A stretch of DNA of 64,000 nt from Citrobacter sp. FP75. GTDB lineage: Bacteria > Pseudomonadota > Gammaproteobacteria > Enterobacterales > Enterobacteriaceae. Location: the NCBI RefSeq assembly GCF_018342065.1, contig NZ_JAFDOE010000002.1, positions 1-64,000 on the forward strand, written 5' to 3'. The position numbers were made by a program, and so were the translations under genes. How positions within the stretch are numbered: the first letter of the stretch is position 1; each line of letters begins with the position of its first letter. Below the pieces are notes generated by a model. That model did no database searches and was not told the origin of the DNA. It saw only the letters and a list, made by a program, of their open reading frames with translations. Positions 9,799-19,303 of this stretch are shown piece after piece.

Positions 9799-10212
9799 TT
9801 CTATTCCTTAAAAAACCGAAAGCTCGTTATTTTCCGGGGTAATGGCAGGGCGATAACGCGCACAAATAAAAATAATAGTTGGCTATCCTACAAATAATTA
9901 GCTTGCGATGTAAGCAATACTTATTTTGCTACGTAACACACGGCACATAAAAACAAAAAGAGGAGAATCAACTACCCTTTCATTAAGCGAATGAATAGTC
10001 ATGTTCTGACGCGCATTAACACATATTGAAATAAACATTTAATTGGTGAATGTATTAATTGGTTTTATTTGTGCTGTTTATTTATATGGGGCGTGCGTAA
10101 TGTAATATTTTAGAACTCGTCTAAATAAAAGCTAAGTGATACATTAATTCAGTACAGTAAATATTAGATAAGAAACTTTATCATTCTCTACTTTGTCTCA
10201 GGCATTTGAATC
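9799..10212. other. AT-rich divergent intergenic region acrE/acrS
   Basis: These 414 bp hold the promoters of acrEF (minus) and acrS (plus), which I cannot place exactly. The sequence is AT-rich, most of all at 9995-10200, consistent with the H-NS silencing known for this locus in E. coli. Short ORFs here lack convincing ribosome-binding sites. Confidence 0.6.
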
Positions 10213-10869
10213 ATGGCGAGAAAAACGAAAGCTGATGCCCTCAAAACGCGGCAGCACCTGATTGAAACGGCGATTGTGCAGTTTGCTGCGCGTGGTGTCG
10301 GCAATACAACGCTTAACGACATTGCGGACGCCGCCAACGTGACGCGCGGGGCAATCTATTGGCATTTTGATAATAAAAGCCAGTTGTTTAATGAGATTTG
10401 GCTGCAGCAACCCCCCTTGCGCGATCTTATTCAGGACCAACTTATCGGGCGCTGGGGTGACAACCCGTTACAGAGGCTACGGGAGAAATTAGTCGTGGGT
10501 TTGCAATATATTGCTAAAATTCCTCGCCAGCAGGCATTGATGCAGATTTTATATCATAAATGTGAATTCCATAACGATATGATATCGGAGCAGGATATTC
10601 GCGATAAAATAGGTCTTTGCCATCAAAAGATGCGTGAATCATTACAGAAATGTATGGATGAAAACCTTATCGCCACGAGTCTGGATTTAGACGTCATCCT
10701 CATTATTTTGCACGGTAGTTTTAGTGGAATAATAAAAAACTGGTTAATGAATCCAGTCAGTTATGATCTTTATGCGCAGGCACCGGTATTAGTGGATAAC
10801 GTATTAAAAATGTTAAGTCCCGATGGTTGGGTGATACAATTTGTTGAGAATGAAAATCAGGTTGGGTAG
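10213..10869 (+). CDS. acrS: TetR-family regulator AcrS (EnvR)
   Basis: The 218-residue DNA-binding protein has an N-terminal TetR helix-turn-helix (TTLNDIADAANVTRGAIYWHF, about residues 32-52) and a variable ligand-binding C-terminal domain. It matches AcrS of E. coli best in the first 100 residues (IAKIPRQQAL, ILYHKCEF). The C-terminal half is more divergent and ends differently (FVENENQVG). E. coli AcrS represses acrAB and lies divergent from acrEF, as here. AcrR is the alternative TetR relative, but the neighbourhood favours AcrS. Confidence 0.93.
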   Translation: MARKTKADALKTRQHLIETAIVQFAARGVGNTTLNDIADAANVTRGAIYWHFDNKSQLFNEIWLQQPPLRDLIQDQLIGRWGDNPLQRLREKLVVGLQYIAKIPRQQALMQILYHKCEFHNDMISEQDIRDKIGLCHQKMRESLQKCMDENLIATSLDLDVILIILHGSFSGIIKNWLMNPVSYDLYAQAPVLVDNVLKMLSPDGWVIQFVENENQVG

Positions 10870-10931
10870 TTTCAGGCGATCGCATTCAGCCGCCATGGCG
10901 TGACGGCTGTAAAATGTATGCTGCGGATGAG

Positions 10932-11096
10932 CTATTCAAGGTCGACGCAGTTGACCAGCTTGAGGGGATTTACCGAGTTCATATTTCGGCACTTATCGTG
11001 CTCTGTTGTCATCAACTCTATCCACTGTATAAGTAGCGCATCAAAAAGAAAAACGAAGACAGCAAAAACAACCAGCCACCAATACTTGCGAATCAT
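10932..11096 (-). CDS. yhdU: Small membrane protein YhdU
   Basis: A 54-residue protein (MIRKYWWLV...) with one N-terminal transmembrane helix (WWLVVFAVFVFLFDALLIQW) and a polar tail containing two cysteines. It resembles E. coli YhdU, which lies in the same position between acrS and yhdJ. The start at 11096 is chosen because AGGA lies 7 nt upstream; the frame is open further upstream to 11123. Function is unknown. Confidence 0.8.
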   Translation of the reverse strand: MIRKYWWLVVFAVFVFLFDALLIQWIELMTTEHDKCRNMNSVNPLKLVNCVDLE

Positions 11097-11178
11097 TACC
11101 AAATCCTGTGTATTCATGCCCAAGCGTGCAGGAAATATACACGAAATCTGGATGCTGAAAAGCAGACTTACAATGCTT

Positions 11179-12063
11179 TTACTTTGTTGAAGTTACGCCG
11201 TTTTTTTCAGCTAATCGACTCTTTTTAGACGGATTTTTTGTCTTTCGCTTTTTTACCTTTGCAAGGTCATTTGCTGAAAAGTGGGAGCTAATGCTCAGTC
11301 TTCGAAGCCCCATCTTTATGTATTCGTCATTGACTTCGATACCGACAAATCTGCGACCCAACGCCACTGCAGTCGCGCCGGTGGTGAAACTACCTGCAAA
11401 CGGATCTAACACCATCTCGTCCGGGTTAGAGGATGCGAGAATGATGCGCTCCAGCAGAGCTTGAGGTTTTTGGGTTGGGTGGTTTTCGTATTCATCCATC
11501 AGATAACGAACGCGGGGAAATTCCCAGACGTTACCGGGCACCTTTTTCTGATTATAAGGCTGGGGCGGATTCTTTCGGTAATCGATCAGCGCGCGTTTGG
11601 CGCCGGTTTTCGCCTCAACCAGAATGTCATCACGATTAAAGGTATAGCTTTTCGGATCTTTGACCATCATCAGGATCGGTTCATACATCGAACCAAAGAA
11701 GTTTTTGGCCTGTACCCCCGAGCTATCATAGGACCACACGATGCGGCTTTTTATGGTAAAAAGCTGTCGGCATTTGAGGTCGATATACGGCATGTTCTCC
11801 GTACTGTTCATGATGTACATGGTGCCTTGCGGCCTGAGGATTCGATGACACTCATTAATGCACTCAAACAACCAGGCCAGAAAGGTCTCTTCATCCCAGG
11901 ATTCCACCAGTCCGTCAAAATCTTTGCCGATGTTATAAGGCGGGTCGGCAAAAATGAGATCGACGCTTGCAGGCGGCAATTTCTTCAGTTCTGTCAGCGC
12001 ATCACCGTGGATTACCTTTTTCGATTCATCGCCAAAATAGACGGGTTCACATCCTGCGTTCAT
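11179..12063 (-). CDS. yhdJ: Orphan DNA adenine methyltransferase YhdJ
   Basis: This is a 294-residue N6-adenine DNA methyltransferase of the beta type. The catalytic DPPY motif comes first (residues 40-43, FADPPYNIG) and the S-adenosylmethionine-binding DPFAGSFTTG lies near residue 220. E. coli YhdJ methylates the second A of ATGCAT and has no partner endonuclease; none is seen here either. The start at 12063 follows a GAGG ribosome-binding site and matches E. coli length. A longer frame reaches 12108 through the fis terminator and is unlikely. The C-terminus is Lys- and Arg-rich (KVKKRKTKN), probably DNA-contacting. Confidence 0.93.
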   Translation of the reverse strand: MNAGCEPVYFGDESKKVIHGDALTELKKLPPASVDLIFADPPYNIGKDFDGLVESWDEETFLAWLFECINECHRILRPQGTMYIMNSTENMPYIDLKCRQLFTIKSRIVWSYDSSGVQAKNFFGSMYEPILMMVKDPKSYTFNRDDILVEAKTGAKRALIDYRKNPPQPYNQKKVPGNVWEFPRVRYLMDEYENHPTQKPQALLERIILASSNPDEMVLDPFAGSFTTGATAVALGRRFVGIEVNDEYIKMGLRRLSISSHFSANDLAKVKKRKTKNPSKKSRLAEKNGVTSTK

Positions 12064-12091
12064 CGTTAAAGCCTCTGTGTGATGCCTATAA

Positions 12092-12125
12092 AAAAGGCGC
12101 CTCCCCATGCCGAGTAGCGCCTTTT
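12092..12125 (-). terminator. Terminator downstream of fis
   Basis: The stem AAAAGGCGC/GCGCCTTTT (12092-12100 with 12117-12125) is followed on the minus strand by a T run. It lies between fis and yhdJ, so yhdJ probably depends on read-through or on its own promoter. Confidence 0.8.
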
Positions 12126-12150
12126 AAAACAAACATTTCGCTGATTGTTA

Positions 12151-12447
12151 TCAGTTCATGCCGTATTTTTTCAGTTTTTTACGCAGCGTACCACGGTTGA
12201 TGCCCATCATCAGGGCAGCACGGGTCTGGTTACCGCGGGTGTATTGCATCACCATGTCCAACAGGGGCTGTTCTACTTCAGCCAGTACCAGCTCGTAGAG
12301 ATCATTAACATCCTGACCATTCAGTTGAGCAAAATAGTTCTTCAGTGCCTGTTTAACCGAGTCACGCAGGGGTTTTTGAGTTACCTGATCCTGAGAGTTA
12401 ACGGTAGAAACGGTCAGTACGTCAGAATTTACGCGTTGTTCGAACAT
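12151..12447 (-). CDS. fis: Nucleoid-associated protein Fis
   Basis: The 98-residue protein appears identical to E. coli Fis as I recall it. It has the N-terminal beta-hairpin arms that contact recombinases, a central dimer helix and a C-terminal helix-turn-helix ([23 protein letters not shown]). It is a homodimer that bends DNA, activates rRNA promoters and assists site-specific inversion. It is second in the dusB-fis operon, 25 nt after dusB, and is transcribed from the growth-rate-controlled promoter before dusB. Confidence 0.98.
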
Positions 12448-12472
12448 AGTTCTGTCAGCTCTTTATTTCTGT

Positions 12473-13438
12473 TTACGCAAAATTTTCGAAGTATGCCTCC
12501 AACGCCGCCAGCTGTTCGCTGGAATCTTCAATGGCGTTGAATGTGCGCCGAAACTGGTCATTTGGAGCGTGTTCCTGGAGATACCAGGATACGTGTTTAC
12601 GCGCAATTCGGTACCCTTTTGCCTGACCATAAAAGTCATGCAGTTCCCGAACGTGCGCACAAAGCAAGCGCTTCACCTCTGCCAGAGGCAGCGGGGGCAG
12701 CAACTCCCCAGTGTCCAGATAATGCTGGATTTCCCGAAAGATCCAGGGTCTTCCCTGAGCTGCACGGCCTATCATCAGGGCATCCGCCCCCGTATAGTCG
12801 AGCACAGCTCTGGCTTTATGCGGGTCAGTAATGTCGCCATTCGCGATAATCGGAATGGAAACTTTCTGCTTAACTGCCCGAATACTGTCGTACTCAGCAT
12901 CTCCATTGAACAAACAGGCGCGGGTGCGTCCGTGAATGGTCAGAGCCTGAATGCCACAGTCTTCAGCCAGTTGGGCAATCTCTACGCAGTTACGGTGTTC
13001 CGGAGCCCAGCCGGTGCGAATCTTTAGAGTGACAGGAACGTCCACTGCATTGACGACCTCGGTTAGTATCGACTTCACTAAATCCGGGTACTGCAAGAGG
13101 GCTGAACCTGCAAGCTTGCGATTCACTTTTTTAGCCGGACACCCCATATTGATATCAATAATTTGGGCGCCGCTTTCCACGTTAATACGTGCGGCATCGG
13201 CCATTTCAACAGGGTCGCTACCGGCAATTTGCACCGTGCGAATTCCTGGCTCATCAACGTGTACCATCCGTAAACGAGACTTGTCACTTTCCCAGACCTG
13301 CGGGTTAGAAGACATCATCTCGGATACCGTCAATCCTGCTCCCATCTCGTAGCACAGCGTCCTGAATGGTCTGTCAGTGATACCAGCCATAGGTGCTGCG
13401 ATCAGGCGATTTCTGAGCTGATATTGTCCGATACGCAT
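12473..13438 (-). CDS. dusB: tRNA-dihydrouridine synthase B
   Basis: This flavin enzyme reduces uridine at tRNA position 17 using NADPH. The 321 residues form an FMN-binding TIM barrel ([12 protein letters not shown] at the N-terminus) with the catalytic Cys in [10 protein letters not shown] near residue 100, and a C-terminal helical tRNA-binding domain. Length matches E. coli. It is the first gene of the fis operon. Confidence 0.96.
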   Translation of the reverse strand: MRIGQYQLRNRLIAAPMAGITDRPFRTLCYEMGAGLTVSEMMSSNPQVWESDKSRLRMVHVDEPGIRTVQIAGSDPVEMADAARINVESGAQIIDINMGCPAKKVNRKLAGSALLQYPDLVKSILTEVVNAVDVPVTLKIRTGWAPEHRNCVEIAQLAEDCGIQALTIHGRTRACLFNGDAEYDSIRAVKQKVSIPIIANGDITDPHKARAVLDYTGADALMIGRAAQGRPWIFREIQHYLDTGELLPPLPLAEVKRLLCAHVRELHDFYGQAKGYRIARKHVSWYLQEHAPNDQFRRTFNAIEDSSEQLAALEAYFENFA

Positions 13439-13477
13439 GAGTTAAGAAATGACCATACTGTGACTGCAAGGCGGCGT

Positions 13478-13506
13478 ATATTACGCATTTTTTGCTCGAG
13501 ATGAAA
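13478..13506 (-). promoter_or_regulatory. dusB-fis promoter
   Basis: On the minus strand -35 TTTCAT (13501-13506) and -10 TAATAT (13478-13483) are spaced by 17 bp. The sequence after the -10 is GC-rich (ACGCCGCC), the kind of discriminator that gives stringent and growth-rate control. It matches the known E. coli fis promoter. Confidence 0.85.
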
Positions 13507-13797
13507 GGCCAAACTTTGACCAATCCTCTGAGGTGGATCAATGAATTGCTGGTTACGTGCTCAGTTTAAAATTAAATTCTTTGATAATCATTTAGATACA
13601 TTCATGTGGTAATTTTGCGTCCATTTATAAATTCCGAAAACTTCTCTTTTTTTATTACTCCTGAGGTAAATGAATCAGGATAAAAAGCTGTTTTTATGAA
13701 CAAATAATGGCTATTGAATGAGATCTCGCTCTCATTTCCGCAAATCCTTTTGCGAAAAAAAGAGCGATTTTATCGTGAACAACAGTAACAAGAGGGC
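13507..13797. other. Upstream control region of dusB-fis
   Basis: This stretch lies between the fis promoter and the end of prmA. In E. coli the equivalent region carries several Fis sites for autorepression and an IHF site. AT-rich tracts compatible with such sites are present (around 13560-13600 and 13620-13700), but I cannot assign individual sites. A 23-codon ORF on the plus strand (13541-13612) is listed separately. Confidence 0.6.
13541..13612 (+). CDS. Candidate 23-residue ORF in the fis upstream region (speculative)
   Basis: An ATG at 13541 is preceded by GAGGTGG 4 nt upstream, a strong ribosome-binding site, and opens a 23-codon frame (MNCWLRAQFK...) ending at TAA 13610-13612. It runs opposite to both flanking genes. 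I recognise no family. The region is already explained as fis regulatory DNA, so this may be chance. Confidence 0.2.
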   Translation: MNCWLRAQFKIKFFDNHLDTFMW

Positions 13798-14679
13798 CTA
13801 TTTCTTACGACCAGTAATGCGGCACCATTCTTCTTTCTCGATGACCGGATCGAGCGTAAAGAGATCGGCATAGGCTTCACAGACGCCCTCCGCCTGGCTG
13901 GCGAGAATACCGGAAAGCCCCAGTAAACCGCCCTCAACCGGCAGGACGCTGATTAATGGGGCCAGCTCACGTAAAGGGCCAGCAAGGATGTTGGCAACCA
14001 CCACGTCGGCTTTCATTGCTTCTGGCTGGTCCTGCGGCAGGTACAGCTCCAGACGGTCAGAAACGCCGTTACGCTGTGCGTTATCGCGACTTGCCTGAAT
14101 GGCCTGTGGATCGATGTCTACACCAATGGCTTTCGTTGCCCCCAATTTGAGTGCCGCAATAGCCAGAATACCGGAGCCACAGCCAAAATCGATAACCGTT
14201 TTACCTTCTAAATCTAGTCCGTCCAGCCATTGCAGACACAGAGCAGTCGTTGGGTGAGTGCCCGTACCAAACGCCAGACCCGGGTCCAGCATCACGTTGA
14301 CGGCGTTCTCATCCGGCACATCGCGCCAGCTTGGGCAAATCCACAGACGTTCGCCAAAGCGCATTGGGTGGAAGTTATCCATCCATTCGCGCTCCCAGTC
14401 TTTATCTTCAAGCTGTTCGATTTTATGCACGAAGCCCGCGCCCAGCAGCGGATGTTGCTCCAGAATAGCAACCACCTCTTTCATGTCGGCTTCTGCATCG
14501 AACAGACCCGTTACATTGGTGTCACCCCAAAGACGGGTCTCGCCCGGCAGCGGTTCAAACACCGGCGTATCATGCGTGTCCTGGAAGGTGATAGAAACGG
14601 CACCCGTTTCCATCAGCGCATCGCTCAACTCTTCTGCATTTGCACCGGTCGTGTTTAGTTTCAGTTGGATCCAAGGCAT
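13798..14679 (-). CDS. prmA: Ribosomal protein L11 methyltransferase
   Basis: This enzyme trimethylates the N-terminus and two lysines of ribosomal protein L11. The 293 residues comprise an N-terminal substrate-binding domain, a linker and a Rossmann methyltransferase domain. The S-adenosylmethionine loop is [20 protein letters not shown] (about residues 161-180) and a catalytic-type NILAGPL motif lies near residue 230. It starts 11 nt after panF ends, likely in one transcript with it. Confidence 0.96.
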   Translation of the reverse strand: MPWIQLKLNTTGANAEELSDALMETGAVSITFQDTHDTPVFEPLPGETRLWGDTNVTGLFDAEADMKEVVAILEQHPLLGAGFVHKIEQLEDKDWEREWMDNFHPMRFGERLWICPSWRDVPDENAVNVMLDPGLAFGTGTHPTTALCLQWLDGLDLEGKTVIDFGCGSGILAIAALKLGATKAIGVDIDPQAIQASRDNAQRNGVSDRLELYLPQDQPEAMKADVVVANILAGPLRELAPLISVLPVEGGLLGLSGILASQAEGVCEAYADLFTLDPVIEKEEWCRITGRKK

Positions 14680-14690
14680 GGCAAAACTCT

Positions 14691-16148
14691 TTATTTATCA
14701 GTAGTCAATATGACGGCTTGCGGAGCGGCAGAACCAAAACGGTTTCCGACCAGGAAAGCCAGCAAACTTAGCAGCAATGAGGGCACAATCGGATGGAAGC
14801 CCAGGTACTGAATGTTAAAGGTGGCAAGTATGGCATACAGCACCCCACCGATAATCATGGCGCTTAATGCTCCCGCTGCGTTCGCGCGCTCCCAGTACAG
14901 GCCCAGCACCAGCGGCCACAGGAACACGGCTTCCAGCCCACCAAACGCCAGGAGGTTGAGCCAGATGATCATTTCTGGCGGCTTCCAGGCAGCCAGCAGC
15001 AGCAATGCCCCCAACAGCAGAGTGATCACCGCCGACATGCGCTTCAATCGGGTTTCATTTTGCAACTGTTCCGGGCGCAGGTTCAGGTAGAGATCTTTAA
15101 TGATCGTAGCGGAACTTTGCAGCAATTGGGCGTTGATCGTCGACATGATCGCGGCCATGGGTGCAGCAAGGAAGATCCCGGCGGCAATCGGCGGCAGAAC
15201 TTTTACCATCAGGGTAGGGATGACCAGATCCGGTACTGTCAGGTCGGGGAGTACCGCGCGTCCGAGCGCACCCGCCAGATGCATACCAAACATCAGGATC
15301 GCCACGACAATCGTGCCGATAATAATTCCACGATGGACTGCTTTGCTGTCTTTGTAGGAGATGCAGCGTACTGCGGTATGTGGCAGGCCAATCACGCCAA
15401 AACACACCAATACCCAGAACGAAGTCATAAAGGTCGGAGACAGCATGTCATCAGCGCCTTGCGGAGTCACCAGCTTCGGATCGATGGTTTGCAGCGTCGC
15501 TACCGCATTGCTGAGGCCGCCGGCAGCGTGGACAACGCCGACCAGCAGGACAATCGTCCCAATCAGCATTACCATGCCCTGCATCGTGTCGTTGAGCACG
15601 CTGGCGCGGAATCCACCGAATGCGGTGTATAACGCGATGCTGATACCAAAAATTAGCAGGCCGGTTTCGTAGGGGATCCCCGCTGCGGTTTCCAGCAAAC
15701 GCGCACCGCCAATGAACTGCACGGTCATCGCGCCAACGAAAGCCACCAGCAGGCTGAGGCTCGCCAGCCAGACCAGCAAACGACTCTGATAGCGGGCAAA
15801 CAGCATGTCGTTGAGGGTGACGGCGTTGTAGCGTCGCGCCAGAATAGCGAATTTCTTGCCAAGAATGCCCAGCGACAGCCAGACGGCCGGTAGCTGGATC
15901 ATTGCCAACAGGACCCATCCCAGCCCGTATTTATACGCGGCACCCGGACCGCCAATAAACGAACTCGCGCTGATGTACGTCGCGGTCAGCGTCATGGCTA
16001 ATACGACCCCGCCCATAGAGCGGCTGCCGAGGAAATACTCATTCAGGAACGTGCCGGTCGTTCTCTTTCTCATTGCGTAAACAGAGAGACCAAACACCAC
16101 CACAAGATAGGCGACAAGCGGCAAAATCACTTCAAGCTGCATCGTCAT
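14691..16148 (-). CDS. panF: Sodium/pantothenate symporter
   Basis: This inner-membrane symporter of the SSS family brings in pantothenate with Na+. The 485 residues form about 13 hydrophobic helices. The family region [17 protein letters not shown] (about residues 177-193) is clear, and the length is close to E. coli PanF (483). Its start overlaps the end of yhdT by 17 bp, which implies translational coupling. Confidence 0.95.
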   Translation of the reverse strand: MTMQLEVILPLVAYLVVVFGLSVYAMRKRTTGTFLNEYFLGSRSMGGVVLAMTLTATYISASSFIGGPGAAYKYGLGWVLLAMIQLPAVWLSLGILGKKFAILARRYNAVTLNDMLFARYQSRLLVWLASLSLLVAFVGAMTVQFIGGARLLETAAGIPYETGLLIFGISIALYTAFGGFRASVLNDTMQGMVMLIGTIVLLVGVVHAAGGLSNAVATLQTIDPKLVTPQGADDMLSPTFMTSFWVLVCFGVIGLPHTAVRCISYKDSKAVHRGIIIGTIVVAILMFGMHLAGALGRAVLPDLTVPDLVIPTLMVKVLPPIAAGIFLAAPMAAIMSTINAQLLQSSATIIKDLYLNLRPEQLQNETRLKRMSAVITLLLGALLLLAAWKPPEMIIWLNLLAFGGLEAVFLWPLVLGLYWERANAAGALSAMIIGGVLYAILATFNIQYLGFHPIVPSLLLSLLAFLVGNRFGSAAPQAVILTTDK

Positions 16149-16374
16149 CCTCCAGAGGAATATCGCGATAGATAAATTTCACCATCGCCCAGCACAGTAC
16201 AATGAAAACCAGCGGTGTCAGCAGACAGGCCATTTCGAACCAGTGTGGTAAGCCGGTAAAGCCCAGCGTGGAGTCTGGTAAGTAAGCGGCCACTAACCAT
16301 GTGGCAAGATAGAAAAGGGTCAGCCACAGCGCCCAGCGCGCCTCTTTATGGGCCTGAACAAAACGAGCGTCCAT
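16132..16374 (-). CDS. yhdT: DUF997 membrane protein YhdT
   Basis: An 80-residue protein with two transmembrane helices (about residues 15-35 and 45-68) and an acidic tail (EDDDAA). It matches E. coli YhdT and always precedes panF. Small two-helix partners of SSS symporters are common, so a supporting role for PanF is plausible but unproven. Confidence 0.9.
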   Translation of the reverse strand: MDARFVQAHKEARWALWLTLFYLATWLVAAYLPDSTLGFTGLPHWFEMACLLTPLVFIVLCWAMVKFIYRDIPLEDDDAA

Positions 16375-16442
16375 TTTTTGTCCCTTGTGGATAAAGAAAG
16401 CGGGGATTGTACCTTATGGGACGTACCGGAGGGGAGAAAAAC

Positions 16443-16467
16443 AAAAGGCCGGAGAATCCGGCCTTTT
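16443..16467 (-). terminator. Terminator of accBC
   Basis: The perfect 11-bp stem AAAAGGCCGGA/TCCGGCCTTTT with a GAA loop lies just after the accC stop codon. The minus-strand product ends in a T run. Confidence 0.93.
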
Positions 16468-16481
16468 CGGTTAATGCGTAC

Positions 16482-17831
16482 TTACTTTTCCTGAAGTCCG
16501 AGTTTTTTCTCCAGGTAGTGGATATTGGAACCACCACGCTGGAAGTGCTCGTCGTTCATGATGCGGATCTGCAGATCAACGTTGGTTTTGATACCGTCGA
16601 TGATCAGTTCCTGCAAGGCGTTTTTCATGCGGGCAATGGCCACGTCACGGTTTTCGCCATAGCAAATCAGCTTACCGATCATTGAGTCATAGTACGGCGG
16701 TACGGTGTAGCCCGCGTAAATATGAGACTCCCAGCGCACACCAAAACCACCCGGCGCGTGGAAACGCGTAATTTTACCCGGGCTTGGCAGGAAGGTATTC
16801 GGGTCTTCGGCGTTGATACGGCATTCTACCGCATGGCCTTTAACCACAACTTCATCCTGCTTGATGGACAGCGGCTGACCCGCAGCGATACGCAGCTGCT
16901 CTTTAATCAGGTCAACGCCGGTGATCATTTCGGTAACGGGGTGTTCAACCTGGATACGGGTGTTCATTTCGATGAAATAGAACTCGCCGTTTTCGAACAG
17001 GAACTCAAAAGTACCCGCCCCACGGTAGCCGATATCCACACAGGCTTTGGCGCAACGTTCGCCGATGTAACGACGTAGTTCTGGGGTAATGCCCGGCGCT
17101 GGCGCTTCTTCGACAACTTTCTGGTGACGACGCTGCATAGAGCAGTCACGTTCTGCCAGATAGATAGCGTTACCCTGACCATCAGCCAGTACCTGGATCT
17201 CGATGTGACGAGGATTTTCCAGGTATTTTTCCATGTACACCATGTCGTTGCTGAAAGCAGCTTTCGCTTCAGCTTTGGTCATTGCGATGGACTGCGCCAG
17301 ATCGGTGTCGCTGCGCACAACGCGCATACCGCGACCGCCGCCGCCGCCGGAGGCTTTGATGATAACCGGGTAGCCGATGCGTTTGGCATGAGCGCGGTTA
17401 GCGTCCATGTCGTCACCCAGCGGGCCGTCAGAGCCTGGAACGGTCGGTACGCCTGCTTTCTTCATGGCGGTGATTGCAGACACTTTGTCACCCATCAGGC
17501 GGATGGTGTCGGCTTTCGGGCCGATGAAGATAAAGCCGGAACGTTCTACCTGCTCGGCAAAGTTGGCGTTCTCAGACAGGAAACCATAGCCCGGGTGGAT
17601 AGCCACCGCGCCAGTGATTTCAGCGGCGCTGATAATTGCCGGGATATTCAGATAGCTTTTAACAGACGGAGCCGGGCCAATACAGACCGTTTCATCTGCC
17701 AGTAATACGTGTTTTAGATCGCGATCCGCGCTTGAGTGCACAGCGACGGTCTTAATGCCCAGCTCTTTACAGGCACGAAGAATACGCAAGGCAATCTCGC
17801 CACGGTTGGCGATAACGATTTTATCCAACAT
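16482..17831 (-). CDS. accC: Biotin carboxylase subunit of acetyl-CoA carboxylase
   Basis: This enzyme carboxylates the biotin of AccB with ATP and bicarbonate, the first half-reaction of fatty-acid synthesis. It is 449 residues, the E. coli length, counting from [17 protein letters not shown]. The ATP-grasp glycine loop is [14 protein letters not shown] (about residues 159-172), and the metal and bicarbonate region is [16 protein letters not shown] (about residues 285-300). A longer frame upstream of 17831 overlaps accB and is not used. It starts 10 nt after accB. Confidence 0.97.
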   Translation of the reverse strand: MLDKIVIANRGEIALRILRACKELGIKTVAVHSSADRDLKHVLLADETVCIGPAPSVKSYLNIPAIISAAEITGAVAIHPGYGFLSENANFAEQVERSGFIFIGPKADTIRLMGDKVSAITAMKKAGVPTVPGSDGPLGDDMDANRAHAKRIGYPVIIKASGGGGGRGMRVVRSDTDLAQSIAMTKAEAKAAFSNDMVYMEKYLENPRHIEIQVLADGQGNAIYLAERDCSMQRRHQKVVEEAPAPGITPELRRYIGERCAKACVDIGYRGAGTFEFLFENGEFYFIEMNTRIQVEHPVTEMITGVDLIKEQLRIAAGQPLSIKQDEVVVKGHAVECRINAEDPNTFLPSPGKITRFHAPGGFGVRWESHIYAGYTVPPYYDSMIGKLICYGENRDVAIARMKNALQELIIDGIKTNVDLQIRIMNDEHFQRGGSNIHYLEKKLGLQEK

Positions 17832-17841
17832 GTTCGCCTCG

Positions 17842-18312
17842 TTACTCGATGACGACCAGCGGCTCGTCAAATTCTACCGGTTGACCACTTTCGACCAGAA
17901 TCGCTTTTACGACGCCGGATTTATCGGCTTCGATCTGGTTCATCATTTTCATGGCTTCAACGATGCACAGGGTATCGCCCGCATTCACTTTCTGACCCAC
18001 TTCGATAAACGGTTTGGCGTCAGGGCCCGGGGTGCGGTAGAAAGTACCAACCATCGGGGAACGTACGATGTGACCACTGATTTCCGCTGCTGCAGGGGCT
18101 TCCATGCTCGGAGCTGCAGTCTGTGCGACAGCGTTAGACAGAGCAGGTTGTTGCATCATTGGTGCAGCATAAGCCTGTTGCATCATTGGGAAACCTGCAT
18201 TTGGCGCTGCGCGGCTGATGCGTACAGACTCTTCGCCTTCAGAAATTTCCAGTTCGGAGATGCCTGATTCTTCAACCAGCTCGATCAGTTTTTTAATCTT
18301 ACGAATATCCAT
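17842..18312 (-). CDS. accB: Biotin carboxyl carrier protein of acetyl-CoA carboxylase
   Basis: The 156-residue carrier has an N-terminal dimerisation region, a Pro/Ala/Gln/Met-rich flexible linker (about residues 38-75) and a C-terminal biotinyl domain. The biotinylated lysine is in [16 protein letters not shown], about residue 122, with the protruding thumb segment of this family present. It is first in accBC. In E. coli AccB represses its own operon. Confidence 0.97.
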   Translation of the reverse strand: MDIRKIKKLIELVEESGISELEISEGEESVRISRAAPNAGFPMMQQAYAAPMMQQPALSNAVAQTAAPSMEAPAAAEISGHIVRSPMVGTFYRTPGPDAKPFIEVGQKVNAGDTLCIVEAMKMMNQIEADKSGVVKAILVESGQPVEFDEPLVVIE

Positions 18313-18703
18313 GAGTGGGTTCCGTACTCTTTGTTTAGTGAAATTGTGACAGGCGTTTTATCGCCGTCTGTATAGCATTTGAATGACTGTTGGTGACGAG
18401 ATGTCACCCTCTCTGGCGTTGCACTGCGTGCCGTAACCATTAAATGAGATTTCAAAACTTATCAGTCATTATGTGGCTATCTTCTGCCATTTTCGGGTAA
18501 AAGACAAAATATACCTTCAATACCCGGTTGTCACCCTTTCAGCGCTGTAAAAACGCCTTCGGGGAAGGCAAGGTCGCACATTATAACCATTTCGTAGCAA
18601 TTGGCAGCTAAATACTGGTCTTATCAGGGAAGATAATCAACTGCCGACATGTAAAGAACGTGGGTTCATCTGTGTTTTGCAACGCACTGCACATATCGCA
18701 GAA
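18313..18703. other. accBC leader and promoter region
   Basis: This 391-bp gap separates accB from the end of msrQ. In E. coli the accBC transcript has a long leader of about 300 nt, and the distance here is similar. A small stem (GCCTTC/GAAGGC, 18555-18569) is visible without a T run. I cannot place the promoter with confidence and see no ORF. Confidence 0.55.
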
Positions 18704-19303
18704 CTACCGCCACCACTGGCGGAACTTCTTGTAACGACAGGCTAACAGCGCGACGGCGAGCGCGGCATAAATGATCGGTTGCGGCGATAAAATCTTCACC
18801 GACCACAGATAATGAATGGGTGCCAGGATCGCCACAAGATAGACGAAGTTGTGCAAAAGTTGCCAGCGTTTGCCCAGTTTCCGCTGCGCCGCCTGCGTGG
18901 AAGTGAGCGTGAGGGCAAATAGCAGCAGCCAACTGATAATCCCCAGCATCAGGTAAGGTCGTGTTATTAGCTCCCGACCTAACAGACCCAGGTTTTTAAT
19001 GCCCAGTTCCAGCAGCGCATAGCTGGTTAAATGCAAGGTGGCCCAGGCAAAACACCATAACCCTAACAGGCGGCGGGTGCGTATCAATAATGGTTGTTTA
19101 GCGTAGCGCGCCAGCGGCGAGACCAGCAAGGTTGCCAGCAGGAATTTCAGAGCTGTCCTACCGGTAAAATGTTGAATGTCTTTGACCGGATCGGCGCTTA
19201 ATCCACCGTGATTGACTGCCCAAAAGAGCCAGACAAAAGGTAATAATCCCGCAAGATGCAGGCAAACTTTCAGCCAGGTGATGTGTTTTGCCGTCAGACG
19301 CAC
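18704..19303 (-). CDS. msrQ: Heme-binding membrane subunit MsrQ
   Basis: This is the inner-membrane electron donor to MsrP. The 199 residues have about six helices and histidines of the ferric-reductase-like b-heme fold (for example in [12 protein letters not shown] and [18 protein letters not shown]). It begins with GTG directly after the msrP stop codon. In E. coli the msrPQ pair lies next to hprRS; here it lies between accB and acuI, as in Salmonella. Confidence 0.93.
   Translation of the reverse strand: MRLTAKHITWLKVCLHLAGLLPFVWLFWAVNHGGLSADPVKDIQHFTGRTALKFLLATLLVSPLARYAKQPLLIRTRRLLGLWCFAWATLHLTSYALLELGIKNLGLLGRELITRPYLMLGIISWLLLFALTLTSTQAAQRKLGKRWQLLHNFVYLVAILAPIHYLWSVKILSPQPIIYAALAVALLACRYKKFRQWWR

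Noticed and set aside
15060-15632. 190-codon ORF opposite panF
   Set aside because: Antisense shadow rich in Arg/Gln/His, no domain, panF itself intact.
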